Under the pieces are notes generated by a model, which was not told the DNA's origin, made no database searches, and saw only the letters and a list, made by a program, of their open reading frames with translations. A stretch of 7,317 nt of DNA from Fusobacteriaceae bacterium (GTDB taxonomy: Bacteria > Fusobacteriota > Fusobacteriia > Fusobacteriales > Fusobacteriaceae). This document shows, one piece after another, positions 5,732 to 7,317 of the stretch. The stretch is from contig JAFGUR010000201.1 of NCBI GenBank assembly GCA_016938425.1, forward strand, positions 1 to 7,317, written 5' to 3'. Made by a program: the position numbers and the translations under genes. Positions within the stretch are counted from its first letter, which is position 1, and each line of letters opens with the position of its first letter.

Positions 5732-5760
5732 TTGGAATATTTAAATTTTGAAGGTATACT
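5732..5760 (+). promoter_or_regulatory. Promoter of the PIN-PhoH gene
   Basis: TTGGAA (5732-5737) and TATACT (5755-5760) are separated by exactly 17 bases, with four and five of six consensus matches. A leader of roughly 48 bases follows to the ATG at 5815, with AAGGAG at 5800-5805 nine bases before it. Confidence 0.7.
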
Positions 5761-5814
5761 AATAGTAGATATATCTCATTTTGAAATATTTTCATCAAGA
5801 AGGAGCTGGTTAAA

Positions 5815-7140
5815 ATGAAAAAAACTTTTATTTTAGACACTAATGTATTAATTCATGATCCAAATTCAATTTTTAGCTTCAAAGATAATAAGGTAATTCT
5901 TCCCATCTATGTTATTGAAGAAATTGATAAGTTAAAAAGAAGTGAAGGAGAAAAAGGAAGAAATGCAAGGGTTACTGCAAGATCAATTGATGACCTTAGA
6001 AAAAATGGTTCATTATTTGAAGGTGTTCAATTAGATAATGGTGGTTTTTTTAGAGTAGAGGTAAAAGGCGACTACTCTCATTTCCCTAGTTTTTTGCAAA
6101 AAGATAGTATGGATAATAGAATTCTTGCTGTCGTTTTAAAAATTATCGAAGACTCTTCAAACTCAGATGAAAAAGTAGTTTTAGTTACAAAAGATATCAA
6201 CATGAGAATTAAAGCAGATTCATTAAATATAGAGGTAGAAGATTATGAAACTGACAATGTTAGTTTCGATGAATTGTACAAAGGATTTACAGAAATTATA
6301 ATTAGTGAAGAGGACTATAAAAAATATGTTAAAACTGGTAAATTGAAATTAGAAGAACCTTTACAAAAAGATTTTTTTGCTAATCAATTTTTTAAACTAA
6401 AATTTGAAGATAAAGAAGTTCTTGGAATATATAATCAAGATAAAAATAGAATTGATAAATTAAGTTATTCAGATATTGAATTATGGGGGATTAGAGCAAA
6501 AAATAGCGAACAATCCTTTGCAGTAGAGCTTTTAATGAATCCTAATATTCAAGTTGTTACACTTGTTGGAAAAGCCGGTACTGGAAAAACCTTACTTGCT
6601 TTAGCTTCAGCTTTGGAACAAACTGTTGAGAGAGGTTCTTATAAAAAAATTCTTGTAGCAAGACCTATTATTCCAATGGGTAAAGATATTGGTTATCTTC
6701 CTGGTGGAGAAAAAGAAAAATTGAGACCTTGGGTTCAACCAATTTATGATAATTTTGAATTTTTAGCTTCTAACAAAGGTAATGAAGACAGAAAATCAGG
6801 AGAAAAAGCTATATTTGGACTAGAATCTATGGGACTTTTAAAAATTGAAGCTTTGACATATATTAGAGGTAGAAGTATCCCTAAAGGACTTATAATTATT
6901 GATGAAGCTCAAAATCTTACACCTCATGAAGTTAAAACTATAGTTACTAGAGCTGGAATGGATACTAAAATAATATTTACAGGTGATCCACAACAAATTG
7001 ATAATCCATATTTAGACGCGAACTCTAACGGTTTAACTTATTTAGCAGAAAAATTTAAAAATGAAAAAATTGCAGGACATATTACCTTAGAAAAAGGAGA
7101 ACGTTCTCCTCTTGCTGAATTAGCTGCAAAATTATTATAA
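5815..7140 (+). CDS. PIN-domain PhoH-family ATPase (PhoH2/YlaK-like)
   Basis: A 441-residue fusion of an N-terminal PIN nuclease fold and a C-terminal PhoH ATPase, the PhoH2 arrangement, in which ATP-driven RNA unwinding and RNA cleavage have been reported for relatives. The PIN part (1-135) keeps the acidic metal-binding residues: D8 in FILDTNVLIHDP, E35/E36, D100 in SMDNR and D127 in VTKDINMRIKAD. A linker with a small beta domain (about 150-225) follows. The ATPase part has Walker A GKAGTGKT (252-259), the PhoH-typical VARPIIPMGKDIGYLPG (281-297), Walker B LIIIDEAQN (359-367) and TGDPQQID (389-396). It ends in 'GERSPLAELAAKLL', with the conserved Arg and a normal C-terminus. The length is normal for the family and all key residues are present, so it should be active in the cytoplasm. 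It has its own promoter and a strong terminator. Confidence 0.96.
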   Translation: MKKTFILDTNVLIHDPNSIFSFKDNKVILPIYVIEEIDKLKRSEGEKGRNARVTARSIDDLRKNGSLFEGVQLDNGGFFRVEVKGDYSHFPSFLQKDSMDNRILAVVLKIIEDSSNSDEKVVLVTKDINMRIKADSLNIEVEDYETDNVSFDELYKGFTEIIISEEDYKKYVKTGKLKLEEPLQKDFFANQFFKLKFEDKEVLGIYNQDKNRIDKLSYSDIELWGIRAKNSEQSFAVELLMNPNIQVVTLVGKAGTGKTLLALASALEQTVERGSYKKILVARPIIPMGKDIGYLPGGEKEKLRPWVQPIYDNFEFLASNKGNEDRKSGEKAIFGLESMGLLKIEALTYIRGRSIPKGLIIIDEAQNLTPHEVKTIVTRAGMDTKIIFTGDPQQIDNPYLDANSNGLTYLAEKFKNEKIAGHITLEKGERSPLAELAAKLL

Positions 7141-7141
7141 C

Positions 7142-7169
7142 AAAAAGGAGCATAATTATGCTCCTTTTT
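7142..7169. terminator. Perfect bidirectional terminator after the PIN-PhoH gene
   Basis: AAAAAGGAGCAT (7142-7153) pairs with ATGCTCCTTTTT (7158-7169) over 12 base pairs around loop AATT; the whole element is a palindrome. T-runs at both ends let it serve the PIN-PhoH gene and the convergent EAL gene. It starts one base after the PIN-PhoH stop codon. Confidence 0.92.
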
Positions 7170-7181
7170 AATTTAAATTTT

Positions 7182-7317
7182 TTATAAAAATGCACTAATC
7201 TCTTTTGGTTCAGAAAAATAATATCCTTGTGAATAATCTATTCTTAACTCTTTAACTTTATCATAAACTTCTTTAGAGTGAACAAATTCAGCTATAGTTT
7301 TTATATCTGTTTTTTTA
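7182..7317 (-). CDS. EAL-domain protein, C-terminal 44 residues (partial)
   Basis: The minus strand is open from the window edge to the TAA at 7182-7184 and gives the end of an EAL domain, the cyclic-di-GMP phosphodiesterase fold. The diagnostic parts are IKTIAEFVHSKEVYDKVKEL followed by DYSQGYYFSEP, which match the last helix and the 'xDYxQGYxFxxP' signature of the family. The residue before IDY is Arg where a Gly is usual. The catalytic EAL motif and the metal-binding residues lie outside the window, so I cannot say whether the enzyme is active or whether GGDEF or sensor domains precede it. The protein ends three residues after 'KEI', without a further domain. It converges on the PIN-PhoH gene. 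Confidence 0.88.
   Translation of the reverse strand, partial: KKTDIKTIAEFVHSKEVYDKVKELRIDYSQGYYFSEPKEISAFL

Overview
The window is strongly AT-rich. Its genes have A/T-ending codons, strong purine-rich ribosome binding sites and short intergenic gaps with simple hairpin terminators. This composition, with the gene set (TypA/BipA, a PIN-PhoH ATPase, a divergent lysophospholipid acyltransferase, an EAL-domain protein), suggests a low-GC anaerobe, most likely of the Fusobacteriota (Fusobacterium/Cetobacterium type). Low-GC Firmicutes remain possible. The assignment is an inference from style and remembered homologues, not from a marker gene.

Layout, left to right. Positions 1-97 hold a minus-strand open fragment without a start that runs off the left edge. 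A promoter and a lipoprotein gene (169-783, +) follow. Positions 784-1304 are a 520-base gap without a credible gene; it is full of inverted repeats and ends in a terminator. The acyltransferase gene (1305-2138, -) comes next. Upstream of it on the same strand is a CoA-binding (YccU-type) gene broken by a +1 frameshift (2213-2618, -). Divergent from that is a GNAT acetyltransferase (2723-3232, +), followed by typA (3375-5183, +). A bidirectional terminator separates typA from a small helical protein gene (5376-5654, -). That gene is divergent from a PIN-PhoH ATPase gene (5815-7140, +). A perfect 12-bp terminator separates the PhoH gene from the 3' end of an EAL-domain gene (7182-7317, -), which runs off the right edge.

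The genes are mostly single transcription units with their own promoter and terminator, so there is no evidence of one joint pathway. The themes are housekeeping and stress: ribosome-associated GTPase (TypA), RNA-related ATPase (PIN-PhoH), phospholipid synthesis (acyltransferase) and c-di-GMP turnover (EAL). The parts least explained by ordinary genes are the structured 784-1240 region, possibly an IS200/IS605-type relic or a structured RNA, and the frameshifted CoA-binding gene. I saw no CRISPR array, tRNA, rRNA or intact transposase gene.
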